A stretch of DNA of 64,000 nucleotides from Lysobacter sp. ISL-50 (GCF_018612875.1 NZ_JAGGRI010000026.1:1-64000); one strand, 5' to 3'. Shown: positions 17,788-29,654, counted from the stretch's first letter. Notes: generated by a model from the sequence alone, not told the origin. Program-made: numbers and translations.

Positions 17788-19188
17788 CTATCCGCCCTGC
17801 TCCGCATGCCAGCCGCCGCCGAGCGCCTGGATCAACGCGACCGCCGTGGTCTGCCGGTCGCGCGTGGCTTGCGCCAGCGACTGCCGCGCCGACAGCGCTG
17901 TGGCCTGGGCGACGACGACATCGGTGTAGGCGACCAGCCCGGCCTGATAACGGTTGAGCGCGATGCGCTCGGCTTCGTCGGCCGATTGCGAGGCTTGCGC
18001 GAACAAGCGGGCGCGCTCGACCAGGACGCTCGTGGCCACCAGTTGGTTCTCCACGTCCTGGAAGGCGGTCAACGCGGTCTGCCGATACAGCGCCACGCTT
18101 TGGTCGTAACCGGCGCGGGCGGCGTCGCGGCCGGCGCGGCGCGCGCCGCCGTCGAACAAGGTCTGCGCCAGCGCCACGCCCAGCGACCACAGGCTCGACG
18201 GCGCATCGAACAAACGCCCGAGTTGCGAGGCGCCGCCGCCGCGCGACGCGCTCAGGGTGAAACTCGGAAAGAACGCCGCCTGCGCCGCGCCGACCTGCGC
18301 GTTGGCCGCGGCCACGCGGCGTTCGGCGGCGGCGATGTCGGGACGGCGCTGCAACAGGTCGGACGCGATGCTGGGCGGCAGCTCGGGCACGCTCGCATGC
18401 CAGGCCGGATCGGGCGCAAGGGCGAAGTCGGCCGGCGCGCGGCCGACCAGCACCGCGATCGCATGTTCCAACTGCGCGCGCTGCTGGCCCAGATTGGCCA
18501 GACTCGCCTGCGCATTGGCCAGTTGCGTCTGCGCCTGCAGCACGTCGCTCTTGGGCGCGATCGAGGCGGCATAGCGATCGCCGGCGATCTTCCGCGAACG
18601 CTGGTACGCCGCCACCGTGGCCTGCAGCAGGCGCGTTTCGATATCGCTTTCGCGCAACTGGAAATAATTCGCCGCCAACTCGCCTTGCGCGGCCAGCCGG
18701 GCCGAGGCCAGATCGGCGGCGCTGGAATCGGCCTGCGCGCCGGCGCCTTCCACATTGCGGCGGATGCGGCCCCACAGATCGGGCTCCCAACTCGCGCCGA
18801 TGTCGTAGCGATACGTCTGGCCGACGCTGGAACCGCTGCCGCCGGCGCTGCGCGCGCGCGTGCCGGAGCCGTCCAGGCTCACCGTCGGAAACAGCGAGGC
18901 GCGTTGCTCGCGCACCAGCGCCCGCGCCTGCCGGTACGCGGCCTGCGCGGCGGCGAGATTCTGGTTCGAGACCTCGACCTGCGCCATCAACGCATCCAGC
19001 GCCGGGTCCTGGAACAGGCTCCACCAGCGGCCGCGATCGAGCGCATCGGCCGGCACCGCGCGGTTCCAGCCTTCGGCCTCCTTGTACTGGGCCGGCGCGC
19101 TCACGGTCGGCCGGACGTAATCCGGGCCGGCGGCGCAGCCGCTCAACGCGGTCAACGCCAGTGCGATGGTTGCAACGCGGATGCGCAT
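17788..19188 (-). CDS. Outer-membrane efflux lipoprotein, NodT/TolC family
   Basis: Outer-membrane channel of the tripartite RND pump encoded upstream. 466 residues. Lipoprotein signal peptide with lipobox LTALSGC (Cys18), so the mature protein is acylated. Two repeated TolC-type coiled-coil halves follow; WWSLFQDPALDALMAQ and DLLQRRPDIAAAERRVAAANAQVG are NodT family hallmarks. TAGGAGA lies 6 bp before the ATG. It is the last gene of the mdtABC-type operon, 8 bases after the RND stop, and is the equivalent of OpmB in the Pseudomonas muxABC-opmB operon. Confidence 0.92.
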   Translation of the reverse strand: MRIRVATIALALTALSGCAAGPDYVRPTVSAPAQYKEAEGWNRAVPADALDRGRWWSLFQDPALDALMAQVEVSNQNLAAAQAAYRQARALVREQRASLFPTVSLDGSGTRARSAGGSGSSVGQTYRYDIGASWEPDLWGRIRRNVEGAGAQADSSAADLASARLAAQGELAANYFQLRESDIETRLLQATVAAYQRSRKIAGDRYAASIAPKSDVLQAQTQLANAQASLANLGQQRAQLEHAIAVLVGRAPADFALAPDPAWHASVPELPPSIASDLLQRRPDIAAAERRVAAANAQVGAAQAAFFPSFTLSASRGGGASQLGRLFDAPSSLWSLGVALAQTLFDGGARRAGRDAARAGYDQSVALYRQTALTAFQDVENQLVATSVLVERARLFAQASQSADEAERIALNRYQAGLVAYTDVVVAQATALSARQSLAQATRDRQTTAVALIQALGGGWHAEQGG

Positions 19189-19196
19189 CGAATCTC

Positions 19197-22100
19197 CTAC
19201 GCGCCGTGCGCGCGCAAACCCTCGTCGCCCAGGCGCGACAACCAGGCTTCGTTCTTGCCCGGGCGACGCAGGCGGTCGAGGTAGTAATAGACCACCGGCG
19301 TGGTCAGCAAGGTCAGCACCTGGCTGGCCATCAATCCGCCGATGATCGCCACGCCCAGCGGCTGGCGCAGCTCGGCGCCTTCGCCGAAGCCAACCGCAAG
19401 CGGCAGCGCCCCCAGGCCCGCGGCGAGCGTCGTCATCAAGATAGGCCTGAACCGCAACATCGAAGCCTCGTAAATCGCATCGCGCGCCGACAACCCGCGC
19501 GCGCGCTCCGTCTCCAGCGCGAAATCGATGATCAAGATCGCATTCTTCTTGACGATGCCGATCAACAGCACCAGCCCGATCAGCGCGATCACGGAAAACT
19601 CCATCCGCAGCAACATCAGCGCCAGCACCGCGCCGATACCGGCCGAGGGCAAGGTAGACAGCACCGTGATCGGATGGATCATGCTTTCGTACAGCACGCC
19701 CAGCACGATATAGATCGCCACCAGCGCCGCCAGGATCAGGACCGGCTGGCTCTTGGTGGTGTCCTGGAAGGCCTTGGCCGTGCCCTGGAAACTGCCGTGC
19801 ACGTTGGCCGGCATGCCGATCCGCGCCTGCGCGCGCGCGATCGCGTCCTGGGCGTCGCTGAGCGAACGGCCCGGGGCCAGATTGAACGACACGGTGGTGG
19901 CCAGTTGCCCGTCCTGGTGATTGATCGAAGTCGCCGCGGCGCCGTCGGAGAAGCGCGCGATCGCCGACAGCGGCACCATCTGCCGCGCGCTTTGGGTCAG
20001 CGCGCTGCCTTGCGAGGCGTTGCGCACCGGCGAAGCGGTCGGGCCCGATTGCGCCTGCACGCCGGTGGTGGCGGCGGTCGCGGCGACATGCGCGGGCAGA
20101 TAGACGTCGTTGAGCGCGGACGGCTCGCGCGCGTAGGCCGGATCGACTTCCTGGATCACGTGGTACTGGTTGAGATTCTTGTAGATGGTCGACACCTGGC
20201 GCTGGCCGAAGGCGTCGTACAGCACGTTGTCGATATCGGCCGGCGTGATGCCCAGGCGCGAGGCGCTGGCGCGATCGATATCGACGAAGGACTCCACCCC
20301 GTGCGCCTGGGTGTCGGAATCGATGTCGGTCAGTTCCGGCTGCTGCTTCATCGCCGCGGCCAGCTTGTCGGCCCAGGCGCGCAGCGCGTCGGAGCTGTCG
20401 CTCTTGAGCGTGTACTGATAACTCGCGTTGCTTTGCCGCCCGCCCAGGCGCACGTCCTGGACCGGATTGAGGAACAAGGTCGCCCCGGCGATCTTCATCA
20501 GCCGCGGGCGCAATCGCGCGATCACCTGCTCGCTGCTGTCCTTGCGCGCCGGCTTGGGCTTGAGGGTGACGAACACGAAACCGCCGCCGGCGCGCGAGCC
20601 GCCGGTGAAGCCCACCACCGTCGCCACCGCCGGGTCCGCGCGCACCACATCGACGATCTGCTTGAGCTTGCCCTGCATGGCCTGGAAGGAAATGCTCTGG
20701 TCCGCGCGCAGGCCGCCGTTCAACTGGCCGGTGTCCTGCTCGGGAAAAAATCCCTTCGGAATGGCCACGAACAAATAGCCGTTGAGCCCGATCACCAGCG
20801 CCAGGGTCGCCAGCATCAGGCCGGGATGATCCAGCGCCCAGCGCAGGCTGGCACCGTAAGCGCGATGGGCGCGGTCGAACTGGCGGTCGAAGAACGCGCC
20901 GATGCGGCCCGGCGGTTCGTCCTGCGAATGCGGCCTGAGCAGATACGCGCACATCATCGGCGTGGTGGTCAGCGAGACCAGCAGCGAGATCAGCACCGCC
21001 GCCGACAAGGTCACGGCGAATTCGCGGAACAGGCGGCCGACGATGCCGCCCATGAACAACAGCGGGATGAACACCGCCACCAGCGACAGGCTGATCGACA
21101 CCACGGTGAAGCCGACCTCGCGCGCGCCCAGCAGCGCCGCCTCGAAGCGATCCATGCCGCGTTCCAGGTGACGGCTGGTGTTCTCCAGCACGACGATGGC
21201 GTCGTCGACGACGAAGCCGGTGGCGATGGTCAGCGCCATCAGGCTGAGATTGTTGAGGCTGAAGCCGAGCAGGTACATCACCCCGACCGCGCCGAGGATC
21301 GACACCGTCACCGCCACGCCCGGCACGATGGTCGCGCGCCAGCTGCGCAGGAACACGCTGACCACCAGGATCACCAGCACCAGCGCGATCACCAGGGTGG
21401 CGGCGACTTCCTCCAGCGAAGCGCGGATGGTCGTGGTGCGGTCCGAGGCGATATCCAGCTGGATATCGGCCGGCAACTGCTTGCGCAGCACCGGCAGCGC
21501 CGCGCGCACGCCGTCCACGGTCTGGATGATGTTGGCGCCGGGTTGGCGGCTGATCACCGCGACCACCGCCGACTGGCCGTTGAACAGGCCCAGCGTGTGC
21601 ACGTCCTCGACGCTGTCGATGACCTTGGCCACATCGCGCAGGCGCACCGGCGAGCCGCCGCGCCAGGCGACCACCAAGTCGCGGAAATCCGCCGCGCTCT
21701 GTCCGGTGTCGTTGGTGTAGATCTGGAACGCGCGTTCGCCGGTCTCGACCACGCCCTTGGGCCGGTTGGCGTTGGCCGCGGAAATCGCCGCGCGGATGTC
21801 CTCCAGGCCGATGCCGTAGCGCGACAACGCATACGGCACGATCTCCACCCGCACCGCCGGCAGCGAGCCGCCGCCGATCTCGACATCGCCCACGCCTTCG
21901 ACCTGCGACAGGGTCTGCTGGACGATGTTGGTCGCGGCCTCGTAGATCTGCCCGGGCGTGCGGCTGTGCGAGGTCATCGCCACGATCATGATCGGCGCGT
22001 CGGCCGGGTTGACCTTGCGATAAGTCGGGTTGCTCTTCAGCGTCGCCGGCAGATCGGCGCGCGCGGCGTTGATCGCCGCCATCACGTCGCGCGCGGCGCC

Positions 22101-22406
22101 GTCGATGCTGCGGCTCAGGTCGAACTGCAAGGTCACCCGCGCCTGGCCGGTGGAGCTTTGCGAGGTCATCTCGGTGACGTCGGCGATCGTGCCCAGGCGC
22201 CGTTCCAGCGGCGTGGCCACGTTCGACGCCATCGTCTCCGGGCTGGCGCCGGGCAGATTGGCGCTGACCGACACGGTCGGAAAATCCACCTGCGGCAGCG
22301 GCGACACCGGCAGATTGAAGAACGCCGCGATGCCGCTCAGCGCCAGTCCGACCGTCAGCAACACCGTGCCGATCGGCCGGCGCACGAACGGCGCGGACAG
22401 GTTCAC
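19197..22406 (-). CDS. mdtC: RND multidrug efflux transporter, MdtC-like
   Basis: Proton-driven inner-membrane pump subunit; MdtB and MdtC form a mixed trimer. 1069 residues, 12 membrane segments and two large periplasmic loops. The N-terminus [20 protein letters not shown] and [15 protein letters not shown] match MdtC rather than MdtB. The proton-relay region contains [17 protein letters not shown]. The ATG start overlaps the mdtB stop by 4 bp. A short Pro/Arg-rich cytoplasmic tail follows the last segment. Confidence 0.93.
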   Translation of the reverse strand: MNLSAPFVRRPIGTVLLTVGLALSGIAAFFNLPVSPLPQVDFPTVSVSANLPGASPETMASNVATPLERRLGTIADVTEMTSQSSTGQARVTLQFDLSRSIDGAARDVMAAINAARADLPATLKSNPTYRKVNPADAPIMIVAMTSHSRTPGQIYEAATNIVQQTLSQVEGVGDVEIGGGSLPAVRVEIVPYALSRYGIGLEDIRAAISAANANRPKGVVETGERAFQIYTNDTGQSAADFRDLVVAWRGGSPVRLRDVAKVIDSVEDVHTLGLFNGQSAVVAVISRQPGANIIQTVDGVRAALPVLRKQLPADIQLDIASDRTTTIRASLEEVAATLVIALVLVILVVSVFLRSWRATIVPGVAVTVSILGAVGVMYLLGFSLNNLSLMALTIATGFVVDDAIVVLENTSRHLERGMDRFEAALLGAREVGFTVVSISLSLVAVFIPLLFMGGIVGRLFREFAVTLSAAVLISLLVSLTTTPMMCAYLLRPHSQDEPPGRIGAFFDRQFDRAHRAYGASLRWALDHPGLMLATLALVIGLNGYLFVAIPKGFFPEQDTGQLNGGLRADQSISFQAMQGKLKQIVDVVRADPAVATVVGFTGGSRAGGGFVFVTLKPKPARKDSSEQVIARLRPRLMKIAGATLFLNPVQDVRLGGRQSNASYQYTLKSDSSDALRAWADKLAAAMKQQPELTDIDSDTQAHGVESFVDIDRASASRLGITPADIDNVLYDAFGQRQVSTIYKNLNQYHVIQEVDPAYAREPSALNDVYLPAHVAATAATTGVQAQSGPTASPVRNASQGSALTQSARQMVPLSAIARFSDGAAATSINHQDGQLATTVSFNLAPGRSLSDAQDAIARAQARIGMPANVHGSFQGTAKAFQDTTKSQPVLILAALVAIYIVLGVLYESMIHPITVLSTLPSAGIGAVLALMLLRMEFSVIALIGLVLLIGIVKKNAILIIDFALETERARGLSARDAIYEASMLRFRPILMTTLAAGLGALPLAVGFGEGAELRQPLGVAIIGGLMASQVLTLLTTPVVYYYLDRLRRPGKNEAWLSRLGDEGLRAHGA

Positions 22407-25400
22407 GGCTGCGGCTCCGCGGCGCCGGTTGCGACGCCGCGCGCCTCACCGCGGCGCTTGGCCAGACGGTCGAAGGCCAGATACACCACCGGCGTGGTGA
22501 ACAAGGTCAGGATCTGGCTCAGGATCAATCCGCCGAAAATCGCCACGCCCAGCGGCCGGCGCAACTCGGAACCCTCGCCCCAGCCCAGCATCAGCGGCAG
22601 CGCGGCGAACAACGCCGCCAGCGTGGTCATCAGGATCGGGCGGAAGCGCAGCAGCGCGGCCTGATGGATCGCCTCGCGCGGCGCGCGGCCCTGCTCGCGT
22701 TCGGCGTCGATGGCGAAGTCGATCATCATGATCGCGTTCTTCTTGACGATGCCGATCAGCAGGATGATGCCGATGATGCCGATCACGCCCAGGTCCGAAC
22801 CGGTCAGCATCAACGCCAGCAGCGCGCCGACGCCGGCCGAGGGCAAGGTGGACAGAATCGTCAGCGGATGGATGTAGCTCTCGTACAGCACGCCCAGCAC
22901 GATGTAGACGCAGATCACCGCGGCCAGGATCAGCCACAGCTCGTTCTGCAGCGAGGCCTCGTAGGCGTTGGCCGCGCCGAGGAAGGACAGGCTGACGCCG
23001 GCCGGCAATCCGGCCTCGCCGGCGACTTTTCGGATCGCATCCACCGCCGCGCCCAGCGACACGCCCGCGGCGGTGTCGAAGCCGACCGTCGCCGCCGGAA
23101 ACTGGGCGACGTGATTGACCTGCAGGGGCGCGGCGCGTTCCTGGATCTGCGCGATCGCCGCCAGCGGCGTCGGCGCGCCGGAGGTCGGCAGATGCAGGCG
23201 GCCCAGGTCGGCCGGTTGCGCGGCCAGTCCCGGCGAAGCTTCCAGGATCACCCGGTACTGCGTGGTCTCGTTGAAGATGGTCGACACGATGCGCTGGCCG
23301 AACGCGCTGTACAGCGCTTCATCGACGGTGGACGCGCTGATGTTCAGGCGCGCGGCGCTGTCGCGGTCGATGGCCACGAACGCGGCCGAACCGGTCGCGC
23401 CGGCATCGGTGATCACGTTGCGCAACTGCGGCACGCCGCGCAGCCGCGCGACCAGATCGTTGGCGGTGCGGTCCACCGCGCTCTGGTCGGAGCCCTGGAT
23501 CGAGAAACGGTTCTGGGTCGGCCCGGTCTCGGCGTCGATGGTCAGGTCCTGCACCGGCTGCACGTACAAGGTCACGCCGGCGACCGCGGCGGCGCGGTCG
23601 CGCAGATGCTGCATGATCTGTTCCTGCGAGCCGTCGCGCTCGGGCTTCAGATTGATCAGCATGCGCCCGGCCGACAGCAGCGTGGTATTGGCGCCGTCCA
23701 CGCCGAGGTAGGCGCTCAGCGACGCCACGTCGGGATCGCGCAGCAGTTCGCGCGCCACGTCCTGCTGGACCTTGGCCATGCCGGCGTACGACACGTCGTG
23801 GCTGTAGCGCACTTCGGCCTGCAACTGGCCAGTGTCCTGGACCGGGAACAGGCCTTTGGGAATCAGCACGTACAACAGCACCGTCAGCGCCAAGGTGGCG
23901 ACGGCGACGATCAAGGTCGCGCCCTGGCGGTCGAGCACCCAGTCCAGGGCGACGCCGTAGCGGTCGATCACCCGTTGGAACACATCCGGGCGTTCGCCCT
24001 GCCCGTCCTTGCCGCCGCCGTGTGCATGCGGCTTGAGCCAGCGCGCCGCCAGCATCGGCGTCAGGGTCAGCGACACCACCGCCGAAATCACGATGGTGAT
24101 CGCCAGGGTGATGGCGAACTCGCGGAACAGGCGCCCGACCACGTCGCCCATGAACAGCAGCGGGATCAGCACCGCGATCAGCGACACCGTCAGCGAGATG
24201 ATGGTGAAGCCGATCTGACGCGCGCCCTTGAGCGCGGCTTCGAACGGCGGCTCGCCTTCCTCGATGTAGCGCGAGATGTTCTCGATCATCACGATCGCAT
24301 CGTCGACCACGAAACCGGTGGCGATGGTCAGCGCCATCAGGCTGAGGTTGTCCAGGCTGAACCCGAGCAGATACATCGCGCCGAAGGTGCCGATCAGCGA
24401 GATCGGCACCGCCAGACTGGCGATCACCGTCGCCGCCAGACTGCGCAAGAACACCAGGATCACCGCCACCACCAGCACGATCGCCAGCACCAGTTCGAAC
24501 TCGACATCGCGCACCGAGGCGCGGATGCCGGTGGTGCGGTCGCTGAGCACATCGACCTTCAGCCCGGCCGGCAATCCGGCCTGCAGTTCGGGCAGCCTGG
24601 CCTTGATCGCATCGACCGTGGCGATCACGTTCGCGCCGGGCTGGCGTTGCACATTGACGATGATCGCCGGGGTCAGCCCGGCCCAGGCGCCGAGGCGGAC
24701 GTTCTCCGCGCTTTCGATCACGTTGGCGACATCGCGCAGATGGATCGGCGCGCCGTCGCGATAGGCGACGATCAACTGCTTGTACTGCTCGGCGTTGGTG
24801 AGCTGATCGTTGGCGTCGATGGTGTAAGAACGGCTAGGCCCGTCGAAACTGCCCTTGGCGCCGCTGGCGTTGCCGCTGGCGATCACCGTGCGCAGGCTGT
24901 CGATGCCCAATCCGTACGAGGCCAGCAACTGCGGATCGGCCTGGATGCGCACCGCCGGGCGGTTGCCGCCGCTCAACGACACCAGGCCGACGCCGCTGAC
25001 CTGGGAAATGCTTTGCGCCAGCCGCGTGTTGACCAGATCCTGCACCTGCGGCAGCGCGATCGTGTCGGAGGTCACCGCCAGGGTCAGCACCGGCGCGTCG
25101 GCGGGATTGACCTTGGCGTACACCGGCGGCGCCGGCAGATCGGCCGGCAGCAGATTGCCGCCGGCGTTGATCGCCGCCTGCACTTCCTGCTCGGCCACAT
25201 CTAGCGTTTCGTCGAGATCGAACTGCAGAGTGATCACCGACGCGCCGGCGGCGCTGGTCGAGCTCATCCGCCGCAATCCCGACATCTGCCCGAACTGCCG
25301 CTCCAGCGGCGCGGTCACCGTGTGCGCCATCACCTCGGGGCTGGCGCCGGGGTACAGGGTCTGCACCTGGATGGTCGGGTAATCGACCTCCGGCAACGCC

Positions 25401-25504
25401 GACAGCGGCAACAGGCGGAAACCGGCCAGGCCGGCGAGCACGATCGCCGCCATCAGCAGCGAGGTCGCGACCGGCCGCAGGATGAAGGGGCGCGAAGGAT
25501 TCAT
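22403..25504 (-). CDS. mdtB: RND multidrug efflux transporter, MdtB-like
   Basis: Partner of MdtC in the inner-membrane pump. 1033 residues with the standard 12-segment RND topology. [20 protein letters not shown] and [19 protein letters not shown] are near-identical to MdtB of enterobacteria, and the proton-relay motif [17 protein letters not shown] is intact. Its start overlaps the membrane fusion gene by 4 bp (ATGA) and its end overlaps mdtC by 4 bp, so the three proteins are translationally coupled. Confidence 0.93.
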   Translation of the reverse strand: MNPSRPFILRPVATSLLMAAIVLAGLAGFRLLPLSALPEVDYPTIQVQTLYPGASPEVMAHTVTAPLERQFGQMSGLRRMSSTSAAGASVITLQFDLDETLDVAEQEVQAAINAGGNLLPADLPAPPVYAKVNPADAPVLTLAVTSDTIALPQVQDLVNTRLAQSISQVSGVGLVSLSGGNRPAVRIQADPQLLASYGLGIDSLRTVIASGNASGAKGSFDGPSRSYTIDANDQLTNAEQYKQLIVAYRDGAPIHLRDVANVIESAENVRLGAWAGLTPAIIVNVQRQPGANVIATVDAIKARLPELQAGLPAGLKVDVLSDRTTGIRASVRDVEFELVLAIVLVVAVILVFLRSLAATVIASLAVPISLIGTFGAMYLLGFSLDNLSLMALTIATGFVVDDAIVMIENISRYIEEGEPPFEAALKGARQIGFTIISLTVSLIAVLIPLLFMGDVVGRLFREFAITLAITIVISAVVSLTLTPMLAARWLKPHAHGGGKDGQGERPDVFQRVIDRYGVALDWVLDRQGATLIVAVATLALTVLLYVLIPKGLFPVQDTGQLQAEVRYSHDVSYAGMAKVQQDVARELLRDPDVASLSAYLGVDGANTTLLSAGRMLINLKPERDGSQEQIMQHLRDRAAAVAGVTLYVQPVQDLTIDAETGPTQNRFSIQGSDQSAVDRTANDLVARLRGVPQLRNVITDAGATGSAAFVAIDRDSAARLNISASTVDEALYSAFGQRIVSTIFNETTQYRVILEASPGLAAQPADLGRLHLPTSGAPTPLAAIAQIQERAAPLQVNHVAQFPAATVGFDTAAGVSLGAAVDAIRKVAGEAGLPAGVSLSFLGAANAYEASLQNELWLILAAVICVYIVLGVLYESYIHPLTILSTLPSAGVGALLALMLTGSDLGVIGIIGIILLIGIVKKNAIMMIDFAIDAEREQGRAPREAIHQAALLRFRPILMTTLAALFAALPLMLGWGEGSELRRPLGVAIFGGLILSQILTLFTTPVVYLAFDRLAKRRGEARGVATGAAEPQP

Positions 25505-26739
25505 TGCGCGCTACGGCGGCCGCCGCGACGTTCGCCCTGCGACGCGCCCGTGCCGCTCTTGGCCGCGTCTTCCGGCAAACGCACTTCGGCGCCGTCGGTG
25601 AGCTGGTCGCCGCCGGAAATCACCACCTTCTCGCCGGCGCGCAAGCCTTGCGCGATCGACACGCTGTCGCCCGAGGCCGGCCCGCGTTTCACCCTGCGCA
25701 GCGAAGCCTTGTGATCGGCGCCGACCACATAGACGAAATCGCCGCTCGGTCCGCTGCGCAGCGCCGCCGACGGCACCACGATGGCGTTGTTCAAGGTATC
25801 CAGCAGCACCCGCACGTTGACGAACTGGCTCGGGAACAAACGCGCGTCGGCGTTGCCGAAGCGCGCCTTGGCCTTGACCGTGCCGGTGGTCGGGTCGATC
25901 ACGTTGTCCAGGGTCAGGAACTGGCCCTGGCCGAGCACTTGCGTGCGGGTGCGATCGAGCACCGTCACCGCCGGCGCGTCGCCCTTCGCCAACCGCGCCT
26001 GGATGCGCGGCAGATCGTCCTGCGGCGCGGTGAATTCGACATCGATCGGCGTCATCGCGGCGATCACCGCGACGCCGGCGGCATCGCCGGGCGTGACGTA
26101 ATTGCCCAGATCGACCACGCGCAGGCCCACGCGTCCGGCGATCGGCGCCTTGACCTGACTGTAGTCGAGATTGAGCTTGGCGGTGCCGACCGCGGCCTGA
26201 TCGGTGGCCACCACGCCGGTCAACTGGCGCACGGTCGCGGCCTGGGTGTCGAAGTCCTGGCGCGCGATGGAATCCTGCGACACCAGGGTCTGATAACGCT
26301 GCAAGGTCAACTGGGCGACGCGCAACTGCGCCTCATCGCGCGCCAGACTGCCCTGCGCCTGCTGCAAAGCCAGTTGGAACCCGCGCGGGTCGATGCTCAG
26401 CAGCACCTGGCCCTTGCTCACCGTCTGCCCTTCCTTGAAAGCGATATCGACGATGTTGCCCGAGACCTGCGGCCGCACCGTCACTGTCGCCAGCGGCGTG
26501 ACCGTGCCCAGGGCTTCGATGGTGATCGGGATCGAGCCGCTGGCCGCGGTCGCGGTGCCGACCGTCGCGGTGGGCCGGCGATTGCCGCGCTCCTGCGCGG
26601 CGCGCCCGTGCACCAGCCACCACACCAGCGCGATCAGCACCAGCACGCCGAGGATCGTCAGCAGCAGTCCCTGATGGCGCCGCCATCCGCCTCGGCGAGA
26701 GAGCGCATCGGATGATTGAGCTTCCCGCGTCGTGCCCAT
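25501..26739 (-). CDS. mdtA: Membrane fusion protein of the RND pump, MdtA-like
   Basis: Periplasmic adaptor linking the MdtBC pump to the outer-membrane channel. 412 residues. One N-terminal membrane anchor (about 24-44). Lipoyl half-motifs [19 protein letters not shown] and [12 protein letters not shown] flank an alpha-helical hairpin (about 115-175), followed by beta-barrel and membrane-proximal domains. The C-terminus ends in a Gly/Arg tail ([11 protein letters not shown]). First gene of the operon; in enterobacteria the homologous operon is under BaeSR control, but no BaeSR-type genes are in this window. Confidence 0.92.
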   Translation of the reverse strand: MGTTREAQSSDALSRRGGWRRHQGLLLTILGVLVLIALVWWLVHGRAAQERGNRRPTATVGTATAASGSIPITIEALGTVTPLATVTVRPQVSGNIVDIAFKEGQTVSKGQVLLSIDPRGFQLALQQAQGSLARDEAQLRVAQLTLQRYQTLVSQDSIARQDFDTQAATVRQLTGVVATDQAAVGTAKLNLDYSQVKAPIAGRVGLRVVDLGNYVTPGDAAGVAVIAAMTPIDVEFTAPQDDLPRIQARLAKGDAPAVTVLDRTRTQVLGQGQFLTLDNVIDPTTGTVKAKARFGNADARLFPSQFVNVRVLLDTLNNAIVVPSAALRSGPSGDFVYVVGADHKASLRRVKRGPASGDSVSIAQGLRAGEKVVISGGDQLTDGAEVRLPEDAAKSGTGASQGERRGGRRSAQ

Positions 26740-26984
26740 AGGCCTGCCTGCATCCGCTTGATTCGTGAGATTCGGATAAAGCTAACGCGCGAAGCCGGTT
26801 TCGGTTGTCCGCATTACAGAATCGTAATTCGCTGCCAATGTTCGGAAGACGGCGTGAACGCTATGTGGTGGCTGGCTTTGCCGCAGCCGCCGGTTGTGGC
26901 GAAATCGGCGCCACCGCCTCGGGCCGACGATCGCCGGCCCGAGCATGAAGATTGCGAACCGCAGCGGCGACGCTGTTTGATAGC
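26740..26984. other. Upstream region of the efflux operon
   Basis: About 245 bases between mdtA and the repeat array, with lower GC around 26760-26830. The mdtA promoter must lie here. No gene is supported: the open frames that cross it are extensions of the frame through the tandem repeats. Confidence 0.4.
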
Positions 26985-27590
26985 GAGGCCAGACCTCGGT
27001 CGGGGCTGAAGCTCCCTCCCACAAAAGACCTCCAGCCTGCGTCGATGCAGCGAAGTCTTTTGTGGGAGAGCCTTCAGGCCCGATTGCGGACCATGACAGC
27101 GAGGTTGCTTGAGAGTGAGGCCAGACCTCGGTCGGGGCTGAAGCTCCCTCCCACAAAATATTTCCAGTCTGCGTCGATGCTGCGAAGTCTTTTGTGGGAG
27201 GGCCTTCAGGCCCGACTGCGGACCATGGCAGCGAGGTTGCTTGAAAGTGAGGCCGGACCTCGGTCGGGGCTGCAGCTCCCTCCCACAAAAGACCCCCAGC
27301 CTGCGTCGATGCTGCGAAGTCTTTTGTGGGAGGGCCTTCAGGCCCGACTGCGAACCATGGCAGCGAGGTTGCTTGAGAGTGAGGCCGGACCTCGGTCGGG
27401 GCTGCAGCTCCCTCCCACAAAAGCCCCCCAGCCTGCGTCGATGCTGCGAAGTCTTTTGTGGGAGGGCCTTCAGGCCCGACTGCGAACCATGGCAGCGAGG
27501 TTGCTGGAGATTGAGGCCGGACCTCGGTCGGCGCTGAAGCTCCCTCCCACAAAAGACTTCGAGGCCACGTCGGCGCCTCGTAATCGTTTG
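26985..27590. repeat. Tandem array with exact 132-bp period made of paired inverted elements
   Basis: The segment beginning GAGGCCAGACCTCGGTCGG recurs at 26985, 27117, 27249, 27381 and 27513, each 132 bases apart; the last unit is partial. Each unit contains CTCCCTCCCACAAAAGAC and, about 25 bases later, its inverse GTCTTTTGTGGGAGGGCC followed by TTCAGGCCCGA. The halves therefore can pair as a hairpin, like paired REP elements. Units differ by only a few bases. Because 132 is 44 x 3, several frames on both strands stay open through the whole array. Confidence 0.9.
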
Positions 27591-27692
27591 TAGCTTTTGC
27601 AGGCCCAAGCGCGATCCATGCGCCTACGACGGCCATACGGCTGCCATCTGCGCGAGCTAGGGTCGGATTTCCCCCTGTGCCGAGCCGACGCC

Positions 27693-29294
27693 ATGCACGA
27701 TCACGATCCCTTCCGCCGCCGCTTCCTGTCCCGATCCGGCACCGCCCTCAGCCTGGGCGCGCTCAGCGCCAGCCTGCCGCTGCTGCCCGCCATCGCCGGG
27801 CCGACGCCGATCGCCGCCGAATCGGCGCGGCCGCAATTGCCCTACGGCCTGCAATTCGGCGATGTCGGCGAACGCGGCGCCACGGTGTGGGCGCGCAGCG
27901 ATCGCGCCGCGCGCCTATGGGTCGAGATCGGCGACGAAGACGGCTTCCGCCGCGCCCTGCGCCTGCGCGGTCCGCTGGCGACCACGGCCAGCGATTTCAC
28001 CGCGCGCCTGGACATTCCGCGCCTGCCCGGCCCATGCCAGCGCAAAGTCCGCGTCGCTTTCGAAGACGCCCGCAGCGGCGTGCGCAGCGCCTGGAGCGAA
28101 GGCCGCCTGCGCGCGGCGCCGCACGCCCTGCCGCACGCGCGCACCCGTCCGGTGCGCTTCGTTTGGGGCGGCGACGTCGCCGGCCAGGGCTGGGGCATCA
28201 ATCCCGAAATCGGCGGCATGCGCATCTTCGAAGCCATGCGCCTGCGCGATCCGGATTTCTTCCTGCACTCGGGCGACACCATCTATGCCGACGGCGCCAT
28301 CGCCGCCGAAGCGCCGGCCGAGAACGGCCGCATTTGGCGCAATCTGGTCGCCGAAGGCGTGCACAAGGTCGCCGAAACCCTGGACGAATACCGCGGCCGC
28401 TATCGCTACAACCTGCTCGACGAGAATCTGCGCCGCTTCGCCGCGCAGGTACCGCAGTTGTGGCAGTGGGACGATCACGAAGTGGTGAATAACTGGTCGC
28501 CATCGAAGGACCTGCGCGCCGATCCGCGCTACACGGTCAAGGACATCGACGTGCTGGTGCGTCGCGCGCGCCAGGCCTTCCTGGAATATTCGCCGCAGCG
28601 CCGCGGTCCCGATCCGCGCGGCACCCGCATCGATCGCGTGATCCACTACGGGCCGCTGCTGGATGTGTTCATGCTCGACATGCGCAGCTATCGCGGCCCC
28701 AACACCGACAATCTGCAGGCCGCGGCCGGCGCCGACACCGCTTTTCTCGGCCGTCGCCAGTTGCGCGAACTGGCCGAGGGCCTGCGCCGTTCGCGCGCGA
28801 CCTGGAAGATCGTCGCCGCCGACATGCCGCTGGGCCTGCAAGTCCCCGACGGCACCGACGCGCAAGGCCGGCCTCGCTGGGAAGCGGCGGCCAACGGCGA
28901 TCCCGGCCTGCCGCGCGGCCGCGAACTGGAATTCGCCGAACTGCTGCGCGCGATCCGCGGCGTGGACAATGTGGTCTGGCTGACCGCCGACGTGCACTAC
29001 TGCGCCGCGCATCACTACGATCCCAGCCGCGCCGCGTTCCAGGACTTCTCGCCGTTCTGGGAATTCGTCGCCGGCCCGCTCAACGCAGGCTCCTTCGGCC
29101 CGAACGCGCTCGACGCCAGCTTCGGCCCGAAGGTGGTGTTCCAGAAGGCGCCGCCGGCGCCGAACGCCTCGCCGCTGGCGGGCTATCAGTTCTTCGGCGA
29201 AGTCAACATCGATCCCGACAGTCGCGCGCTCAGCGTCGATCTGCGCGACCTCGACGGCGCCAGTGTGTTCGCCCAGGTGCTGCAGGCGGCCTGA
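27693..29294 (+). CDS. phoD: PhoD family alkaline phosphatase/phosphodiesterase
   Basis: Exported calcium/iron-type phosphatase that releases phosphate from monoesters and diesters. 533 residues. The N-terminus MHDHDPFRRRFLSRSG followed by a hydrophobic Ala/Leu stretch is a twin-arginine export signal (RRRFL), as expected for PhoD. An N-terminal fibronectin-like PhoD_N domain (about 45-150) precedes the metallophosphatase domain with HSGDTIYADG, QWDDHEVVNNW, MLDMRSYRG and TADVHYCAAHHY as metal and active-site segments. The ATG at 27693 was chosen because it opens the Tat signal; upstream the frame runs only into the repeat region. Confidence 0.9.
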   Translation: MHDHDPFRRRFLSRSGTALSLGALSASLPLLPAIAGPTPIAAESARPQLPYGLQFGDVGERGATVWARSDRAARLWVEIGDEDGFRRALRLRGPLATTASDFTARLDIPRLPGPCQRKVRVAFEDARSGVRSAWSEGRLRAAPHALPHARTRPVRFVWGGDVAGQGWGINPEIGGMRIFEAMRLRDPDFFLHSGDTIYADGAIAAEAPAENGRIWRNLVAEGVHKVAETLDEYRGRYRYNLLDENLRRFAAQVPQLWQWDDHEVVNNWSPSKDLRADPRYTVKDIDVLVRRARQAFLEYSPQRRGPDPRGTRIDRVIHYGPLLDVFMLDMRSYRGPNTDNLQAAAGADTAFLGRRQLRELAEGLRRSRATWKIVAADMPLGLQVPDGTDAQGRPRWEAAANGDPGLPRGRELEFAELLRAIRGVDNVVWLTADVHYCAAHHYDPSRAAFQDFSPFWEFVAGPLNAGSFGPNALDASFGPKVVFQKAPPAPNASPLAGYQFFGEVNIDPDSRALSVDLRDLDGASVFAQVLQAA

Positions 29295-29441
29295 GCGCTC
29301 GCATCCGCGTTCGATCCGCGCACCGCGGATCGCAAGCACTCACGACCGACAGGTGTGTGGAGGCCGGGCGGCCTGAGCGGGAGGGAACGAAAAGAGCGAG
29401 CATCAGCATCCGCTCGCTCCTCACTCTCCGTTGCTTGCCCA

Positions 29442-29654
29442 TCAACCCGGGCTAGATACTCGCGCTTCGAACAAGGCGGGTACCACGCCCATTTCGCATT
29501 CGACGACAGACCGTGCCGAAGCAGTCGTGGCGGGCGGGTTGACGTCGGCAGGCGCATGCCTTTGGCAACCGTTAATCAGTACGAACGCGACACACAGGGC
29601 CAAACGAATCAGTACCGACATCGAAAGGCGCGGAGCAGGCGATTGCGTAAGCAT
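29442..29654 (-). CDS. Possible small lipoprotein
   Basis: 70 residues if it starts at 29654, where GAGG stands about 10 bp upstream; 59 if at 29621. The segment LIRLALCVAFVLINGC is a good hydrophobic core with a lipobox ending in Cys30, and the mature part is only about 40 residues with a second cysteine (VECEMG). No family recognised. It lies in the same direction as the glycosyltransferase genes that read away from it upstream. It could be a chance frame; codon use fits moderately. Confidence 0.45.
   Translation of the reverse strand: MLTQSPAPRLSMSVLIRLALCVAFVLINGCQRHAPADVNPPATTASARSVVECEMGVVPALFEARVSSPG

Noticed and set aside
17788..22449. A single 1553-codon frame apparently fusing RND-like and NodT parts
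   Set aside because: The first two thirds are an out-of-frame reading of mdtC; the real channel gene starts at 19188 with its own ribosome site.
19161..25204. Very long plus-strand frames opposite the RND genes
   Set aside because: Antisense shadows with no family features, while the minus strand encodes intact MdtB and MdtC.
26985..27590. CRISPR-like array
   Set aside because: The whole 132-bp unit repeats, with no unique spacers of constant length, and there are no cas genes.
26782..27636. Open frame of 284 codons with a 44-residue repeat, resembling a repeat protein
   Set aside because: It arises because the 132-bp array is divisible by three; similar frames are open on the other strand and in other phases, and no ribosome site or conserved start supports it.
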